Source: Phycisphaerales bacterium (lineage in GTDB: Bacteria; Planctomycetota; Phycisphaerae; Phycisphaerales; SM1A02). Taken from it: a stretch of DNA of 64,000 nucleotides. Positions 61,730 to 64,000 of the stretch are shown here, one piece after another. The DNA lies in contig JAKVBX010000002.1 of NCBI GenBank assembly GCA_022446795.1, positions 195,942 through 259,941 on the forward strand, read 5' to 3'. The notes beneath the pieces are model-generated. The model searched no databases. It was not told the origin of the DNA and saw only the letters and a list, made by a program, of their open reading frames with translations. Made by a program: the position numbers and the translations under genes. The first letter of the stretch is position 1. Every line of letters starts with the position of its first letter.

Positions 61730-64000
61730 TCAGCAGTCGCTGTTCCAATTGGCCAGCAGCATCAGCACGTCTTCGACATCGACCATTCCATCGCCATTGA
61801 TGTCAGCACCGGCATCCGTCGATCCAAAGGCGGCCAGCACGGCCAGCAGGTCCTCGACATCGACTTGGCCATTGCCATCGAGATCACCGGGGCAGGGTGC
61901 GGATTCCACGGCCAGCCAGGCGTCGTATCCCCGCCCAGCCATGTGGTTACCCGCCCAGCCCAGGACCAGCCCCTGCGAACCGACCGCCAGGGATGGTGAC
62001 ACGCACAGCCCCGGCGATACGGCATCCGTCGGGACGATGATGTCCCCGGTGCCGCTGCCTGGCTGGTAGTTGACCAGTTCGATGCGAGCCGCGGAACCAC
62101 CATGACTGGCTGTCGAGTCCCAGGCCACTGAGTAGCTCCCATCCGCCATCGCCACCACGTCAGGGTTGCGGACATCACGAGCCTCGATCGCACCGTCGAG
62201 CCGGAACGCATTGCCGTACGGCGCCCCCGCGGTGGTCAGGCGACGACCCCAGATCTCACCACGGCTTCCGCCACTGCGGTAGTCCATCCAGGTCACGAGG
62301 CCGGTGCCATCTTCAGCCAAAGCGGCCGCAGGTGTCTGCACGGTCAGGTACGCATACTGCCTCAACTGGACCTGCGGACCCATCGGCGAGCCGGATGCGT
62401 GGTACCGACGAGCGTAGATGTCGTTACTGACGGGATTGGGACTGCCAGTCCACGTGATGACGAAATCACCATCAGGTCGCATGGCCAGGTCGGGATTCCG
62501 GTAATAGATCGTCGCGCTCACGGCGACCAGCAGGTTGCCGCCAAGGGCGACACCATCTGCATCGAAGCGTTGGGCGAAGATGTCGTGCGTGCTGTGATCA
62601 CGCCGTTCTTCCCACGCGATCACGAAGCTGCCGTCTGCGGCGATGCCGACCGAATGGGGATAGAACACGCTTGACGGCGTGTCGACCTGACCGATCTCAC
62701 CGACGAAGCCCAGGCCGAGCTCGTATCGACGGAAGCGGTACCGGTAGGTGTCGCCATCCCACCAGGCAATCACGCCGGCGCCGTCATCATTGATGGCGAC
62801 GGTGACGTTCCGATCGCCCGCGGTGCTCGAGTTGGGTTCACTGGCCAACTGGTCGTTGCCGACCAGGCCACCGGCGGCATCCAATTCACGAAGCCAGATG
62901 GTCTCGACGCCGTCACGACTATCCGTCCAGGCGATCAGGCCGCCCGCGGCCGACATCGCCAGCGCCGGAGTCGCCTGATCCGCCTCATCCGGATCATCAG
63001 AAAGAACCAGCCCGGTACTGGTGGACCCGTCGATGAGGAGACCCACGATGTCGCTTCCGCTCCCATCGGTCCAGTCATTCGAGGTGTAGGCCATGATGAC
63101 AGCGCCATCCGCGAGGACGGTCATGTCCAGGGCTTCGTACGCCAGGTCACCGCTTGTGACCGCGACGTCAGCAACATCGCCGGCGAACAGACCGGTCGTG
63201 GCATCCAGGCTCAGCATCTGGATCCGATCCGGTTCTCCCCACCCACCATCATTGGCAAAGGCCAGGCGGATCTCGTCGTCGCTGGCACCGTTCCCGAGTC
63301 GGATTCGCTCCGATTGACCGTCCAGTTCCACATCGAGCGAGGCCAGTGGGCCCGCCGTAGTGCCATCGGCCGAGATCACGCGCCCCTGCACGAACTGGAA
63401 GCCGAAGTGCCACGCGACGAAACTGCGGCCGGCAGGATCGATATGCACATTGATACCGGCGACACCGGAACCGAATTCATCTTCCTCGGTCAGCATGATC
63501 GGATCACTCTTGGCTACGCCATCGGCGCCATAACACCGAGCCACGGCCATCGGGAAGTAACTGAACGTCTCGGTCCACGCCACCGTGTAGGAGCCATCCG
63601 CCGCAACATCCAGTGCACAATCACCGAACACGAAGTTCCCGGTGCTGTTGTCATTGACGATCTTCGGTTCAGCGATTGGATTGCCGGCGAGATCAAATCG
63701 TCGAAAATGAACCTGCCGCGGCCATGTTGAATTCCAGGTCACGAGCAACGTGTCGCTGGAGGCGTCATAGGCGATATCGCGGCCGGCACCCGGGTCATAG
63801 GACGCACCCAGGTCCAGGTCGATGGCGGCTGTCGGACCCGCTGCCGTGACAGACTGCAGGCGAAGCACCGGAGCCTCCTGGCCGTCTTCCCAGAGCACGT
63901 GCGCCACGCCATCACTGTCAACCGCCATGACCGGCGCCTTGGCTCGAAGCCAGTTGGTTTCGCCCAGCTTCATGCTGTCTGAAAGCGGTTGGCCGGCCGC
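61730..64000 (-). CDS. Large secreted beta-propeller-like protein with dockerin-like tail (5' end outside window)
   Basis: The frame is open to the window edge; the visible part is 756 residues and the first ATG inside is internal. It consists of repeated segments of about 50-60 residues with recurring phrases such as AVDSDGVAHVLWEDGQ, LDVAADGSYTVAWTE, GIAADGSFVIAWEERRD, MRPDGDFVITWTGS and VVAMADGSYSVAWDS, suggesting beta-propeller or sheet repeats of a cell-surface protein. The end has CPGDLDGNGQVDVEDLLAVLAAFG followed by a second EF-hand-like repeat, INGDGMVDVEDVLMLLANW, the same dockerin-like module as the protein at 17529. No enzymatic motif was recognised. Its export signal should lie upstream of the window. 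Confidence 0.83.
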   Translation of the reverse strand, partial: AAGQPLSDSMKLGETNWLRAKAPVMAVDSDGVAHVLWEDGQEAPVLRLQSVTAAGPTAAIDLDLGASYDPGAGRDIAYDASSDTLLVTWNSTWPRQVHFRRFDLAGNPIAEPKIVNDNSTGNFVFGDCALDVAADGSYTVAWTETFSYFPMAVARCYGADGVAKSDPIMLTEEDEFGSGVAGINVHIDPAGRSFVAWHFGFQFVQGRVISADGTTAGPLASLDVELDGQSERIRLGNGASDDEIRLAFANDGGWGEPDRIQMLSLDATTGLFAGDVADVAVTSGDLAYEALDMTVLADGAVIMAYTSNDWTDGSGSDIVGLLIDGSTSTGLVLSDDPDEADQATPALAMSAAGGLIAWTDSRDGVETIWLRELDAAGGLVGNDQLASEPNSSTAGDRNVTVAINDDGAGVIAWWDGDTYRYRFRRYELGLGFVGEIGQVDTPSSVFYPHSVGIAADGSFVIAWEERRDHSTHDIFAQRFDADGVALGGNLLVAVSATIYYRNPDLAMRPDGDFVITWTGSPNPVSNDIYARRYHASGSPMGPQVQLRQYAYLTVQTPAAALAEDGTGLVTWMDYRSGGSRGEIWGRRLTTAGAPYGNAFRLDGAIEARDVRNPDVVAMADGSYSVAWDSTASHGGSAARIELVNYQPGSGTGDIIVPTDAVSPGLCVSPSLAVGSQGLVLGWAGNHMAGRGYDAWLAVESAPCPGDLDGNGQVDVEDLLAVLAAFGSTDAGADINGDGMVDVEDVLMLLANWNSDC

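Noticed and set aside
1..64000. CRISPR arrays, insertion sequences, integrases, tRNA or rRNA genes
   Set aside because: No direct-repeat arrays, transposase motifs, attachment-site duplications or tRNA-like cloverleafs were found on reading both strands.

Overview
The window looks like chromosomal DNA of a GC-rich planctomycete, most likely of the class Phycisphaerae. The pointers are a DUF1501 protein coupled to a PSCyt1/DUF1549/DUF1553 cytochrome, membrane proteins with the CPxCxYxLxG...CPECG zinc ribbon, secreted proteins ending in paired dockerin-like calcium repeats, and a NagB-PIG-L fusion. This placement comes from family knowledge, not from a database search. No rRNA, tRNA, CRISPR array, insertion sequence or phage gene was seen.

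Layout. 0-2.6 kb: the end of a CheA-type signalling operon (hybrid kinase, then receiver-PP2C phosphatase). 2.7-9.5 kb: a small membrane protein and six tandem paralogous zinc-ribbon membrane proteins, two of them a 1,189-bp tandem duplication. 9.6-15.8 kb (minus): DUF1501 protein, large PSCyt1/DUF1549/DUF1553 protein and an OprB-like porin. 15.9-18.7 kb (plus): an MFS transporter and a secreted repeat protein with dockerin-like tail and a strong terminator.

18.8-55.4 kb is one large surface-glycan locus. It holds a UDP-GlcNAc 6-dehydrogenase; a complete bacillosamine-type set (dehydratase, aminotransferase, acetyltransferase, phosphoglycosyl transferase) with three GT4 glycosyltransferases; an asparagine-synthase-like gene; two sulfotransferases; two methyltransferase-like proteins; a capsule-type transferase; an acetamidino module (WbpG-type amidotransferase, HisH, AglZ/HisF2-type HisF); a four-gene plus-strand operon; and a nine-gene minus-strand operon with every step of pseudaminic acid synthesis (pseB, pseC, pseF, pseG, pseH, pseI) plus three genes for what may be a second nonulosonate or sugar. 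A PglK-like ABC exporter and a UDP-glucuronate-4-epimerase-like gene close it. PglF, PseB and WbpA homologues all draw on UDP-GlcNAc.

55.4-60.1 kb (minus): SixA-like phosphatase, polyphosphate kinase and the NagB-PIG-L fusion. 60.1-60.7 kb is a gene-free stretch with a clear minus-strand intrinsic terminator, a candidate small RNA or attenuator. 60.7-64 kb (minus): isoaspartyl peptidase and the 3' part of a secreted dockerin-like protein that runs off the window.

A recurring regulatory feature is a -10 hexamer (TAGACT, TATACT or TACAAT) lying exactly six bases before the ATG of seven genes, which predicts leaderless mRNAs. Most remaining genes are in tightly overlapping (ATGA) operons.
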